A stretch of 64,000 nucleotides of DNA, taken from Fretibacterium fastidiosum. Its GTDB lineage: Bacteria; Synergistota; Synergistia; Synergistales; Aminobacteriaceae. Positions 33,236 to 41,328 of the stretch are shown piece after piece. Positions within the stretch are counted from its first letter, which is position 1; each line of letters starts with the position of its first letter. The notes below the pieces were generated by a model. It had not been told where the DNA came from and did no database searches. It saw only the letters and a list, made by a program, of their open reading frames with translations. A program made the position numbers and the translations under genes. The stretch is taken from the NCBI RefSeq assembly GCF_964642095.1, contig NZ_OZ209244.1, positions 2,480,001 through 2,544,000 on the forward strand, given 5' to 3'.

Positions 33236-33275
33236 GCACAAAGGACGGGGGGCCGGCGGCCCCCCGTCCTTTGTG
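33236..33275. terminator. Bidirectional terminator between pgi and livF
   Basis: A perfect hairpin with a 17-base stem GCACAAAGGACGGGGGG / CCCCCCGTCCTTTGTGC and a loop of about six bases. The AAAGG/CCTTT arms give T-rich sequence on both strands. Confidence 0.85.
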
Positions 33276-33289
33276 CTCATCGATGCGGC

Positions 33290-34012
33290 CTAGTCTCCGC
33301 CGAGGTAAGCCCTCTTGATCTCCGGGGAATCGAGGAGTTCCTGCCCCGTGCCCGTGGTGACGATCTTCCCCGTCTCCAGCACGTAGCCTCGGCTCGCGAT
33401 GGAGAGCGCCATCCGCGCGTTCTGCTCCACCAGCAGGATCGTGGAGCCGTGTTCGTTCAGGTTTCTGATGATGTCGAAGATCTGCTCCACCAGAAGGGGA
33501 GCGAGGCCCATGGAGGGCTCGTCCAGCATCAGGAGCCTGGGGCGGCTCATCAGCGCCCTGCCCATGGCCAGCATCTGCTGTTCGCCGCCGGAGAGCGTGC
33601 CCGCCACCTGGCGGCGGCGCTCCCTGAGCCGCGGAAAGAGCCCGTAGACCATCTCCAGGTCCTCCGCGACGCTGCCCCCCCCGGCCCTCATCCGAACGTA
33701 AGCTCCCATCTCCAGGTTCTCCTTCACGGTCATCTGCAGGAAGATGCGCCGCCCCTCCGGCACCTGGGCCAGTCCCCGTTCCACCACTTTATGTGGCGCG
33801 GTGTGCGCCAGGCCCTGCCCCAGGAAGGACACGCTGCCGCTTTTGGGGTGCAGCAGGCCCGATATCGTGTTCAGGGTCGTGGACTTGCCCGCGCCGTTCG
33901 CGCCGATCAGCGTGACGATCTCCCCCTCCCTCACGTCGAAGGATATCCCCTTGATCGCGTGGATGCTGCCGTAGTAGACGTGAAGGCCCTCCACCTTCAA
34001 AATGGGGTCCAT
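33290..34012 (-). CDS. livF: Branched-chain amino acid ABC transporter ATP-binding protein LivF
   Basis: 240 residues. Walker A GANGAGKST (about 36-44), signature LSGGEQQMLAMGRALM, Walker B LLMLDEPSMGL, and the closing VLETGKIVTTGT. LivF subunits are the shorter of the two nucleotide-binding subunits. Two bases after livG. Last gene of livKHMGF, ended by the hairpin at 33236. Confidence 0.97.
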   Translation of the reverse strand: MDPILKVEGLHVYYGSIHAIKGISFDVREGEIVTLIGANGAGKSTTLNTISGLLHPKSGSVSFLGQGLAHTAPHKVVERGLAQVPEGRRIFLQMTVKENLEMGAYVRMRAGGGSVAEDLEMVYGLFPRLRERRRQVAGTLSGGEQQMLAMGRALMSRPRLLMLDEPSMGLAPLLVEQIFDIIRNLNEHGSTILLVEQNARMALSIASRGYVLETGKIVTTGTGQELLDSPEIKRAYLGGD

Positions 34013-34014
34013 GG

Positions 34015-34863
34015 CTACGCCCCCTCCTGCCGGCCCAGGTAGGCCTCGATAACCGCCGGATCGGACTGAATCTCCTCCGGCGTGCCCTTGGCGATAACGT
34101 GCCCGAAGTTCAACACGCAGATGCCCTCACAGATGTTCATGACCAGGTTCATGTCGTGCTCGATGAGCATGATGGCGATCTGAAACATGTCGTGTACCTT
34201 GCGGATGCTCTCCATCAACTCCACCGTCTCCGAGGGGTTCATCCCCGCCGCGGGCTCGTCCAACAGGAGAAGGGACGGGTTCGTGGCCAGCGCGCGGACG
34301 ATCTCAAGCCGCCTCTGAGCGCCGTAGGGCAAAGACCCCGCCCGGACGTCCGCCATGTCCTGCATGTCGAAGATCGAGAGCAGCTTCAGGGCGCGGCGGT
34401 GAGCGGCGCGCTCCTCCCGGCGGAACTTCGGCAGGCGCAGCACGGCGCTCCACATGCCGTAGTGCATGTCGTTGTTCATGGCGACCTTCACGTTGTCCGC
34501 GACGCTGAGGTTCCCGAAGAGGCGAATGTTCTGGAACGTGCGCGCGATGCCCGCCCGGTTCACCTGCACGGTGCTCATGCTGTTGGTGTCCTGCCCGTCC
34601 AGCAGGATGGTGCCCGCCGTGGGTTGGTACACCTTCGTCAGCAGGTTGAAGACCGTGGTCTTGCCCGCGCCGTTGGGTCCGATGAGCCCGGCGATCTCCG
34701 TCCGCCCGATGGTCAGGTTGAAGTTCTCCACCGCCTTTAGCCCCCCCAGCGTGATCCCCAGGTTGACGCACTCCAGGATCGGGGCGCGGCCCGCGTCCCG
34801 GTCCGGGATCACGGCATTGGATGGGACGGGGACCAGCCGCGTCTTCCTCCGCTTAAACTGCAT
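34015..34863 (-). CDS. livG: Branched-chain amino acid ABC transporter ATP-binding protein LivG
   Basis: 282 residues. Walker A GPNGAGKTT (about 58-66), LPYGAQRRLEIVRALA (an atypical signature that is standard for LivG), Walker B LLLLDEPAAGMNPSE, and NFGHVIAKGTPEEI. An N-terminal extension of about 25 residues precedes the ABC core. It overlaps livM by 11 bases. Confidence 0.97.
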   Translation of the reverse strand: MQFKRRKTRLVPVPSNAVIPDRDAGRAPILECVNLGITLGGLKAVENFNLTIGRTEIAGLIGPNGAGKTTVFNLLTKVYQPTAGTILLDGQDTNSMSTVQVNRAGIARTFQNIRLFGNLSVADNVKVAMNNDMHYGMWSAVLRLPKFRREERAAHRRALKLLSIFDMQDMADVRAGSLPYGAQRRLEIVRALATNPSLLLLDEPAAGMNPSETVELMESIRKVHDMFQIAIMLIEHDMNLVMNICEGICVLNFGHVIAKGTPEEIQSDPAVIEAYLGRQEGA

Positions 34864-35929
34864 GTTCGTCCTCCTCCCTCGCCCGCCTCAGAAAGGGGTT
34901 GAAGCGCGTCAAAAATCCCTTCACCGCGGCGTTGTTCGTGGCCAGCATCACCGCGATCAGCACGACGGCGTAGAGCAGCATCCGGTAGTCCGCGAACTGG
35001 CGCAGCTTCTCCGGCAGGATCGTCAGGGCCGCGGCCGCGACGATGGACCCCAGGATGTTCCCCTGGCCACCCAGCACCACGAACACCAGCACCAGGATGG
35101 AGGTGTTGAAGTCAAACTTGTTGGCGACGATCGTGGAGTAGTTCATGGCGAAGAGGGCCCCTGCTGCCCCGGCCAGCGCCGCGGAGGTGACGAAGGCCAT
35201 CATCTTGTAGCGCGTGATGTTGATCCCGACGCTCTCCGCCGCTATGCGGTCGTCCCGGATGGCCATGAACGCGCGTCCGGCACGGCTGTTCATCAGGTTG
35301 TACATCACAGCCAGCGCGATCATCACCAGGATGAAGCCCACCGTGAAGGTGGATATCTTCTGGATGCCACCGATGCCCATGGGCCCCGCAATGATGAGGC
35401 GTCCGCCGGGCAAAAGGCGCGTTTTGTCGCTCAGCATACTGAAGCTGATGCCGCCAGAGTCCATGCCCAGGTAAAAGTTGTTGAAGACGCTCTTGATGAT
35501 CTCTCCGAACGCCAGCGTCACGATGGCCAGATAATCCCCTTTCAGCCGCAGCACGGGGATGCCGATGAGGAACCCCGCGGCGGCGGCAAAGCCCGACCCG
35601 ACCAGCATGGCGACAGCCAGCCTCGCGGGGGCGAAGGGGATGAGGTTTTGCAGCATGATGGCCGAGGCGACGCCGGTGAAGGCCCCGACGGACATGAAGC
35701 CGGCGTGTCCCAGGGAGAGCTCTCCCAGGATGCCCACCACGAGGTTCAGGGCAATCGCCATGACCATGTAGGCGCAGACGGGGACCAGCATCCCCCTCAT
35801 GGTGGAGCTCAGGAGCCCCGTTGCGCTCAGAATCTGCATGAAGCCGTAGGCCGCCGTGACGACGGCGTAGGTGGCGAAGATCCGCCGCGCCTCCGCCCGT
35901 TTCAGGTTGACAAACCTCTTTATCGTCAT
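34853..35929 (-). CDS. livM: Branched-chain amino acid ABC transporter permease LivM
   Basis: 358 residues with about 8-10 hydrophobic helices. NLVVGILGELSLGHAGFMSVGAF and LRLKGDYLAIVTLAFGEII are the LivM signature blocks; GGQGNILGSIVAA is near the C-terminus. Forms the membrane channel with LivH. Four bases after livH. Confidence 0.96.
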   Translation of the reverse strand: MTIKRFVNLKRAEARRIFATYAVVTAAYGFMQILSATGLLSSTMRGMLVPVCAYMVMAIALNLVVGILGELSLGHAGFMSVGAFTGVASAIMLQNLIPFAPARLAVAMLVGSGFAAAAGFLIGIPVLRLKGDYLAIVTLAFGEIIKSVFNNFYLGMDSGGISFSMLSDKTRLLPGGRLIIAGPMGIGGIQKISTFTVGFILVMIALAVMYNLMNSRAGRAFMAIRDDRIAAESVGINITRYKMMAFVTSAALAGAAGALFAMNYSTIVANKFDFNTSILVLVFVVLGGQGNILGSIVAAAALTILPEKLRQFADYRMLLYAVVLIAVMLATNNAAVKGFLTRFNPFLRRAREEDEHAV

Positions 35930-35933
35930 CGCG

Positions 35934-36815
35934 CTACACCTTCTCCTGAACCTGCACGCCGAGGAGCCCTGCCGGCTTCACCAGGAGCACCACGATCAGC
36001 ACGGCGAACACCACGGCGTCCGAGAGCTGCGTCGAGATGTAGGCCTTCGCGAAGATCTCGATGACGCCCAGCAGCAGGCCTCCAAACAGGGCTCCTGGGA
36101 TGGAGCCGATGCCGCCGAAGACCGCCGCCGTGAAGGCCTTGATGCCGGGCATGGAACCCGTCGTCGGCATCAGGGTCGGGTAGGCGGAGCAGAGCAGCGC
36201 CCCCGCCACGGCAGCCAGCCCCGAGCCGATGGCGAAGGTCATGGAGATCGTGGCATCGACGTTGATCCCCATCAGCTGCGCGGCCCCCTTGTCCTCCGAG
36301 CAGGCGCGCATGGCCTTGCCCATGCGGGTCCTGCCCGTAAACCAGGTCAGGGCCAGCATGATGACCACGCAGGTGACGACGGTGACGATGGTGACGTAGG
36401 AGATGGAGAGCTGCCCGCCGAAAAACTTCAGGGTCCCCTTTCCCACCACCGAGGGAAAGATCTTGGGGTTCGACGTCCAGAGCAGGAGCGCCGAGTTCTG
36501 CAGAAAGTAGCTGACGCCAATGGCCGTGATGAGCACCGCCAGGGACGGCGCCTGACGCAGGGGCTTGTAGGCCAGGCGCTCCACGACGATGCCCAGAATC
36601 GTGCAGACGAACATGGCAAGCGCCACCCCCGCCACGGCCGGAAGCTGATAACGGGCGACAGCGTAGAAGCAGACGTAAGCCCCCACCATGATGACATCTC
36701 CATGGGCGAAGTTCAGCATCTTCGCGATGCCGTACACCATGGTGTAGCCCAGGGCGATGATGGCGTAGATGCTGCCCAGGCTGATCCCGCTGATGATAAA
36801 GCTTAAAAAGATCAT
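35934..36815 (-). CDS. livH: Branched-chain amino acid ABC transporter permease LivH
   Basis: 293 residues. Begins MIFLSFIISGISLGSIYAII, with LGYTMVYGIAKMLNFAHGDV and GGIGSIPGALFGGLLLGV, the LivH signatures. About eight membrane helices. ATG at 36815 with GAGAGG upstream; the frame extends 64 codons further but reads through the intergenic hairpin. Confidence 0.96.
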   Translation of the reverse strand: MIFLSFIISGISLGSIYAIIALGYTMVYGIAKMLNFAHGDVIMVGAYVCFYAVARYQLPAVAGVALAMFVCTILGIVVERLAYKPLRQAPSLAVLITAIGVSYFLQNSALLLWTSNPKIFPSVVGKGTLKFFGGQLSISYVTIVTVVTCVVIMLALTWFTGRTRMGKAMRACSEDKGAAQLMGINVDATISMTFAIGSGLAAVAGALLCSAYPTLMPTTGSMPGIKAFTAAVFGGIGSIPGALFGGLLLGVIEIFAKAYISTQLSDAVVFAVLIVVLLVKPAGLLGVQVQEKV

Positions 36816-36942
36816 GAACGCACCTCTCAAAACCGAAACCGCGCAACGGCAGTCGCCGTCGCCCCCGAATCCTCTCCTCCGGCAGGGCGCGTCCAACAGG
36901 TCGGGACATGCCGGCGCACTGGACGCACCCCCCAAAAGGAGC

Positions 36943-36969
36943 GCGGGGAGGGCGGACACCCTCCCCCGC
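36943..36969 (-). terminator. Intra-operon hairpin behind livK
   Basis: Stem GCGGGGGAGGG/CCCTCCCCGC with a loop of about six bases, 15 bases downstream of the livK stop. No U tract, so more likely an mRNA stabiliser or partial attenuator that lets livK exceed livHMGF, a common arrangement for binding-protein genes. Confidence 0.6.
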
Positions 36970-36981
36970 TGACGGTTGAGG

Positions 36982-38127
36982 CTAGTCGAGCCCCACGTAA
37001 GCGCCATCCTTGATGACCATGCCCTTCGGGTCCTTCGTCACCTCGCCGGCCTTGTTCCAGGTCATGTTGGTCCCCGTCAGTCCGGAGAAGGTCATGGAGG
37101 TGAACTGCTCGATCATGAGGCCGCAGAGCGTCTGGGCGTCCATGTCGGGCGTTGCCTTGGCGTTCTCAAGGGCCATCTTGAAGGCGTAGACGCAGTCATA
37201 AGCGTCGGCCGCAAACTGGTTCGGCACGTCCTTGCAACGCTTCTTATACTCCGCCACGAACTTTGCCGTGCGCTCGTCTTCCGAATCCGCGTTGAAGGGG
37301 GTCAGGAGCATCACTCCCTCGGCCAGTTTCGTGTCGAAGCCCTCCATCGTCAGAATGCCGTCCATGCCGTCCACGCCGAACCACCGGGGCGTGTACCCCA
37401 TGCCGGCCGCCTGAGCCAGGATCAGGGATGCGTGCTGATAGTACATGGGGAGGAACACCAGCTCCGCTCCGTTCTTCTGCGCATCGGTGAGCTGCACGGA
37501 GAAGTCCGTGTCGTTGCCGTCCGCAAAGGTCGTGTCACTGACGACCTCGATGCCCAGCTCCTTCGCCTTGGCGACGAAGGTATCGTGGATGCCCTTGGAG
37601 TACACGTCGTCGTTCTTCCAGATGACGGCGACCTTCCGGGGCAGGCCCTTGTTGACCATGTACTGCGCGGAGGCAGAGCCCTGGTTGGGGTCCACGAAGC
37701 ACATCTGAAACATGTTGTCCTTATTGGTCGTGACGGCTTTCGCGGAAGCGGAGGGCGTCAGCGCAAAGATGCGGTCGTTAAAGGTCTCTGCAGCCGTGGC
37801 CTCGCAGGGCTTTGAGGTGACGGCCCCCATGGAGAGCTGCATCCCCCAGTCCTTCAGGAGATTGTAGGCGTTCACGGCCTTCTCGGCGTCGTGGACGTCG
37901 TCCTCGTAGCGAAGCTCAAACTGCACCCCGCCCATGGCGTTGATCTCGTCCACCGCGATCTGAGCGCCGTTCTTCACCGCGTTGCCGTAGATGGCCGCGC
38001 CGCCCGTCAGGGGCGCCGTGCCGCCCAGCTTAAAGGCCTCGGCTCCAAAGGCGCAGCCCGCCGCCATGACGACGCTCAGGGCAAGGCCCGCCGCAAGGGT
38101 AAAAGCTCTCCTGGTCCTTTTTCTCAT
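36982..38127 (-). CDS. livK: Branched-chain amino acid ABC transporter substrate-binding protein
   Basis: 381 residues. A signal peptide (MRKRTRRAFTLAAGLALSVV, cut near AFGA-EA; MAAGC could also be a lipobox) and the periplasmic-binding fold with FKLGGTAPLTGGAAIYG, NAVKNGAQIAVDEINAMGG and YNLLKDWGMQLSMGAVTSK. Binds leucine-type or other amino acids and delivers them to LivHMGF. AAGGAGAGG before the ATG. Preceded by its own terminator-insulated promoter region. Confidence 0.95.
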   Translation of the reverse strand: MRKRTRRAFTLAAGLALSVVMAAGCAFGAEAFKLGGTAPLTGGAAIYGNAVKNGAQIAVDEINAMGGVQFELRYEDDVHDAEKAVNAYNLLKDWGMQLSMGAVTSKPCEATAAETFNDRIFALTPSASAKAVTTNKDNMFQMCFVDPNQGSASAQYMVNKGLPRKVAVIWKNDDVYSKGIHDTFVAKAKELGIEVVSDTTFADGNDTDFSVQLTDAQKNGAELVFLPMYYQHASLILAQAAGMGYTPRWFGVDGMDGILTMEGFDTKLAEGVMLLTPFNADSEDERTAKFVAEYKKRCKDVPNQFAADAYDCVYAFKMALENAKATPDMDAQTLCGLMIEQFTSMTFSGLTGTNMTWNKAGEVTKDPKGMVIKDGAYVGLD

Positions 38128-38220
38128 CGTTTTCCTCTCCTTAAATTCAATCTCACAGAAGTTCTATGCCGTATCCCCCTGCCCGCCAACGGCCGTTCGG
38201 CGATTCTGGGGACCTGTGGC

Positions 38221-38264
38221 CAAAAAAAAGGCGGCTGCCCTTCTTTAAGAGTGCAGCCGCGCGA
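38221..38264 (-). terminator. Terminator of the mini membrane protein gene
   Basis: On minus, GCGGCTGC...GCAGCCGC with a loop of about 14 bases, followed by CTTTTTTTT. A canonical Rho-independent terminator about 35 bases after the stop at 38297, separating this gene from livK. Confidence 0.9.
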
Positions 38265-38296
38265 TGGAGCGTCTTGAAAAAATTTTTGGCTTCCCC

Positions 38297-38551
38297 TTAA
38301 GTATTCTTTTTTTCGTCCCCTACGACGACCGCCAGGACCACGGCAACGACCGATAGGACGACGGCACGCTGCCCGCAAATCATGACGATAAGGGCAAGAA
38401 TGGCAAGAATAATAATGGACGCCACAAGAAGGGCGTCCACCGGGAAATCGACAACGTAACGGGAAGCGCGCGCGAAAGAGGCCGCCGCGTCACAGGAGGA
38501 CGCGCCCGTAGGGCGTGACATCGCGAACTTAACGGCAAGGCTGCGGTTCAT
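38297..38551 (-). CDS. Small two-helix membrane protein, unknown
   Basis: 84 residues, unknown family. The first 35 residues are polar. Then come two hydrophobic stretches, about 40-58 (LLVASIIILAILALIVMI) and about 63-78 (AVVLSVVAVVLAVVVG), with a charged DEKKNT end. Support for a real gene: AAGGAGGA ten bases before the ATG, a perfect-consensus promoter 35 bases further up, and a terminator right behind. So it is a complete single-gene unit. Function not known; it may be a membrane regulator or small holin-like or stress peptide, which is only speculation. Confidence 0.75.
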   Translation of the reverse strand: MNRSLAVKFAMSRPTGASSCDAAASFARASRYVVDFPVDALLVASIIILAILALIVMICGQRAVVLSVVAVVLAVVVGDEKKNT

Positions 38552-38586
38552 TTGCGAAACGTCCTCCTTCGCTGAAATTTTGTGAC

Positions 38587-38615
38587 ATTATAAAGTGCCG
38601 TCGGACGAATGTCAA
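38587..38615 (-). promoter_or_regulatory. Perfect consensus sigma-70 promoter
   Basis: On minus, TTGACA (38610-38615), 17-base spacer, TATAAT (38587-38592). Both boxes match the consensus exactly. It drives the mini membrane protein gene that begins 36 bases downstream. Confidence 0.92.
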
Positions 38616-38751
38616 TCTGTTTTCTGAGGTTTTGTCGTTTTGCTCGTCGCCCGGTGACGGGGGCGGGCCGGTGCCCCCCCACCGCCCCGCTCCCGGAGGT
38701 GCGGGTTTCAGGAACGCCACTGAGGCGCCGCAGCGCGTTGCGCACTTCCCG
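38616..38751. other. Spacer between ankyrin gene and promoter
   Basis: About 135 bases, including a GC-rich stretch with GGTGACGGGGGCGGGCCGG (38653-38671). Transcription of the ankyrin gene runs into this region. A weak hairpin is possible but no gene or clear terminator is visible. Confidence 0.35.
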
Positions 38752-40755
38752 TCACTTTTTCGCGTCGAAGAGGGGGAGGCACTGCCTCGCGTTCTTGAGC
38801 ACGGCGTAGCTCAGGGCGCTGCGCCCCGTACGGTCCGTCCGGGACGGGTCTGCACCCGACGCGAGAAGCGTCTTCACGACCTCCGGGTTGTCGCTGGCTG
38901 CGGCCACCATCAGAGGGGTCGTGCCCCCGTCGTCCGGGACGTCCGTCGCGGCACCGGCGGCGATCAGGGCCTCCGCACACTTCGCCCCGCGCCCCTTCGC
39001 CGCGAAGTGCAGCGGGGTCCAGCCGATGAAGTCCCGCGCCCTCACGTCCGCCCCGGCCTCGAGGAGCGCCTTCACGGCCCAGTCGCTGCCCCGGAGGGAG
39101 GCGTCCATCAGGGGCGTCATCTCCCGCGCCATGCGTACGTCCACGCTGGCGCCGGCCTCGACGAGGAGGGCCAGCACCTCACGCGCGCTTTCGGGGCCCT
39201 GGACGGCGTGGGAGAGCGGCGTCATGCCGTCCCGGTCCTGAAGGGAGACGTCCGCGCCCAACCGCAGGAGCTCCTCCGCCGCCGGCAGGACGGGCGTCGC
39301 GGCGGCGACCATCAGGGCGGTCATGCCGTACCGGCTCCTTTCATCGATGGAGGCTCCGGCCTCGGCCAGAGCTCTGACGCCCTCCGGGCTCCCCTTTCGG
39401 ACGGCCACCATCAGGGGCGTCAGACCGTCCCAGGTCGTCAGATTGGGGTCCGCTCCCCCCTTCAGCAGAGCCTCGAGCACCGCGGCCCTCTCCGCTTCCC
39501 CCGCCTGCCTCGCGCCGTCGCCACCCCCCGCAACCGCGATCATCAGCGGCGTGAGGTCCTGAAGGTTCCGATGGTTGGGGTCCGCCCCCAGCGACAGCAG
39601 GGCCTCGACGGCCTCCGGCCTCGCTCCGGCCCCCAGGGCGACCGTCAAAGGGGTGTCGCCCTGCGGCGTCTCGTCCCGCAGTGAGGCCCCGCGCTCCACC
39701 AGAAAGCGGATCGTCGCCGGTGACGCGCTGGCGGCCGCAAACATCAGAGGCGTCCACCCGTTCCTGTCCCTCACCGAAAGGGAGGCTCCCAGGTCCAGCA
39801 GCACCGAGGCGGCGGGCAGGTTGTCCGAGCGGCACGCCTCCATCAGCGGCGTCATCAGTCGGCTCTCCCGCAGGTCCACCTCCCCGTCGGCGGCCAGCAG
39901 CGCCAGGGCATCGGCGGAGATCAGGGGGTTCGAGGCCGCCAGAAAGAGCGCCCCACGGTTCAGGTCGTCCTCGGCCGCCAGGTCCGCCCGCCCCTGCACC
40001 AGGGCCGACAGCGCCGCCGCGTTCGCCCCCGCGGCCACGGCCCGCATCACGGGGGTCCGGCGGCTCTCGTCGCGCCGGTTCACGTCGGCCCCCGCCTCCA
40101 CCAGGAGGCGCAGCACCTCCGCGTCGGGGCGCTCGCACGCCGCCTGCAGGGGGGTGACGCCCGCCTCGTTCGCCTCATCCACGGGGGCCCCCGCGTCCAA
40201 CAGGAGCTCCAGGACCTGCGGATCGGCGCGGGAGGCCGCCAGCCACAGGGGCGTCCTGCCCTCCCCGTCCCGGACCCTGGCCGAGGCCCCCGCCCTCAGG
40301 AGCGCCGCGGCGACTTGAGGGGAGCCGTTCGTCGCCACAGCCAGGTGCAGGGGCGTCCTGCCCTTCTCGTCCCGGACGTCCGTCGACGCGCCTGCCGCCA
40401 GGAGCGCCTCCGCCACGGCAGGGTTGGGGTTGTACGCCGCGGCCAGCATCAGCGGGGTCAACCCCTCCAACCCCACCGAGGTGAGGGACGCGCCGTGTTT
40501 CAACAGCAACCGGACGACCTCCGGGGTCCGGGCGTACTCGGCGGCGACGTGCAGCGGTCGGCTGCCGCCGGGTAAAAGCTCGTCCGCAGAGCTCGTCCGG
40601 AGCGCCTCTTCGACCTCCACAGGCGTTCCGAACTCGCAGAGTCTCCGCCAGTCCGCCGCCAGGGCGCCGGCGGGCGCACCCACCAGGAGAGCGCACAGCA
40701 GGGACAGAGCCAGGAGGGACGTCCAGCGTCCCCTCTCAAAAAGGGAAATTTTCAC
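38752..40755 (-). CDS. Secreted ankyrin-repeat protein, 18 repeats
   Basis: 667 residues. A signal peptide (KISLFERGRWTSLLALSLL, cut near GALA-AD) is followed by about 18 ankyrin repeats of 33-36 residues. Each has the RTPLMLAA...VxxLLxxGAD pattern, with TPLM being the most frequent version. No other domain is present. GTG at 40755 lies nine bases after AAGGAGG; the longer frame starts at 40788. Ankyrin arrays bind proteins. In bacteria secreted ones occur in host-associated species and as periplasmic proteins, but no target is suggested by its neighbours. The last repeat ends in AKK, so no C-terminal anchor. Confidence 0.88.
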   Translation of the reverse strand: MKISLFERGRWTSLLALSLLCALLVGAPAGALAADWRRLCEFGTPVEVEEALRTSSADELLPGGSRPLHVAAEYARTPEVVRLLLKHGASLTSVGLEGLTPLMLAAAYNPNPAVAEALLAAGASTDVRDEKGRTPLHLAVATNGSPQVAAALLRAGASARVRDGEGRTPLWLAASRADPQVLELLLDAGAPVDEANEAGVTPLQAACERPDAEVLRLLVEAGADVNRRDESRRTPVMRAVAAGANAAALSALVQGRADLAAEDDLNRGALFLAASNPLISADALALLAADGEVDLRESRLMTPLMEACRSDNLPAASVLLDLGASLSVRDRNGWTPLMFAAASASPATIRFLVERGASLRDETPQGDTPLTVALGAGARPEAVEALLSLGADPNHRNLQDLTPLMIAVAGGGDGARQAGEAERAAVLEALLKGGADPNLTTWDGLTPLMVAVRKGSPEGVRALAEAGASIDERSRYGMTALMVAAATPVLPAAEELLRLGADVSLQDRDGMTPLSHAVQGPESAREVLALLVEAGASVDVRMAREMTPLMDASLRGSDWAVKALLEAGADVRARDFIGWTPLHFAAKGRGAKCAEALIAAGAATDVPDDGGTTPLMVAAASDNPEVVKTLLASGADPSRTDRTGRSALSYAVLKNARQCLPLFDAKK

Positions 40756-40912
40756 GTCATAAGACCTCCTTGCAAAAATAAACGCCAAGTCTTAAAATCT
40801 TACCCCTTTTAACGCACAATTTCCTTCAAACGTGATATGCTAGGGGGGTATGCATCACGCGCAACCAAATGGAGGGGTGCGTTTTGTGGAGGGGTATTCG
40901 TTGGAGCAGAAC

Positions 40913-41284
40913 ATGGCCGACAGGGAAAAACGTCGCTGCACGAGAGTGAGATATCAATCTTCCGCGGAGTTTCAGCTGCCCCTTCTGGGGGACGTCTGGT
41001 TCGCCGCCGAGGTGCTGGACCTGAGCGTCACCGGCGTCCGGCTCCGCTTCAGCCCGCATCAGGCGGCGGGGGTCCTGAAGGAAAGCGATGTCGAATGGCA
41101 AGACGTCCGCCTCAAGTTCAAGGACGTCGAGGAGGACCTCGTCCTGAGCGGGCACTTCCTCATGGTCTACGACCGGGAGGGCGGCCTCTTCACCACGGGC
41201 CTGGAGTTCACGGACGTCACCATGGAACAGCAGTTCAAGCTCGTGATGCTCTACGCGCGGTATCGAAAGGACGCGGAGCGGTAG
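40913..41284 (+). CDS. PilZ domain protein (c-di-GMP receptor candidate)
   Basis: About 123 residues. The c-di-GMP motifs are visible: REKRRCTRVRY (RxxxR) at the N-terminus and DLSVTGVRLRF ((D/N)xSxxG). No other domain. Three starts are possible: ATG 40850, TTG 40901 with GGAGGGG six bases upstream, and ATG 40913 with GGAG six bases upstream; the last begins just before the PilZ motif and is used here. Probably reads c-di-GMP to tune a surface or exopolysaccharide function. Its target is not evident. Confidence 0.85.
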   Translation: MADREKRRCTRVRYQSSAEFQLPLLGDVWFAAEVLDLSVTGVRLRFSPHQAAGVLKESDVEWQDVRLKFKDVEEDLVLSGHFLMVYDREGGLFTTGLEFTDVTMEQQFKLVMLYARYRKDAER

Positions 41285-41294
41285 CGCCCGACGG

Positions 41295-41318
41295 CGCAGC
41301 TCCGCGCCCTTTTTCAAG
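41295..41318 (+). terminator. Possible weak terminator after the PilZ gene
   Basis: GGCGC / GCGCC stem with a short loop followed by CTTTTTC on plus. The stem is only five pairs, so this is a weak call. Confidence 0.4.
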
Positions 41319-41328
41319 GCGTCCTTCC

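Noticed and set aside
38000..41300. Ankyrin repeat DNA as a CRISPR or tandem DNA repeat array
   Set aside because: The periodicity of about 100 bases reflects protein repeats. Nucleotide identity between units is low and there are no constant repeats with unique spacers.
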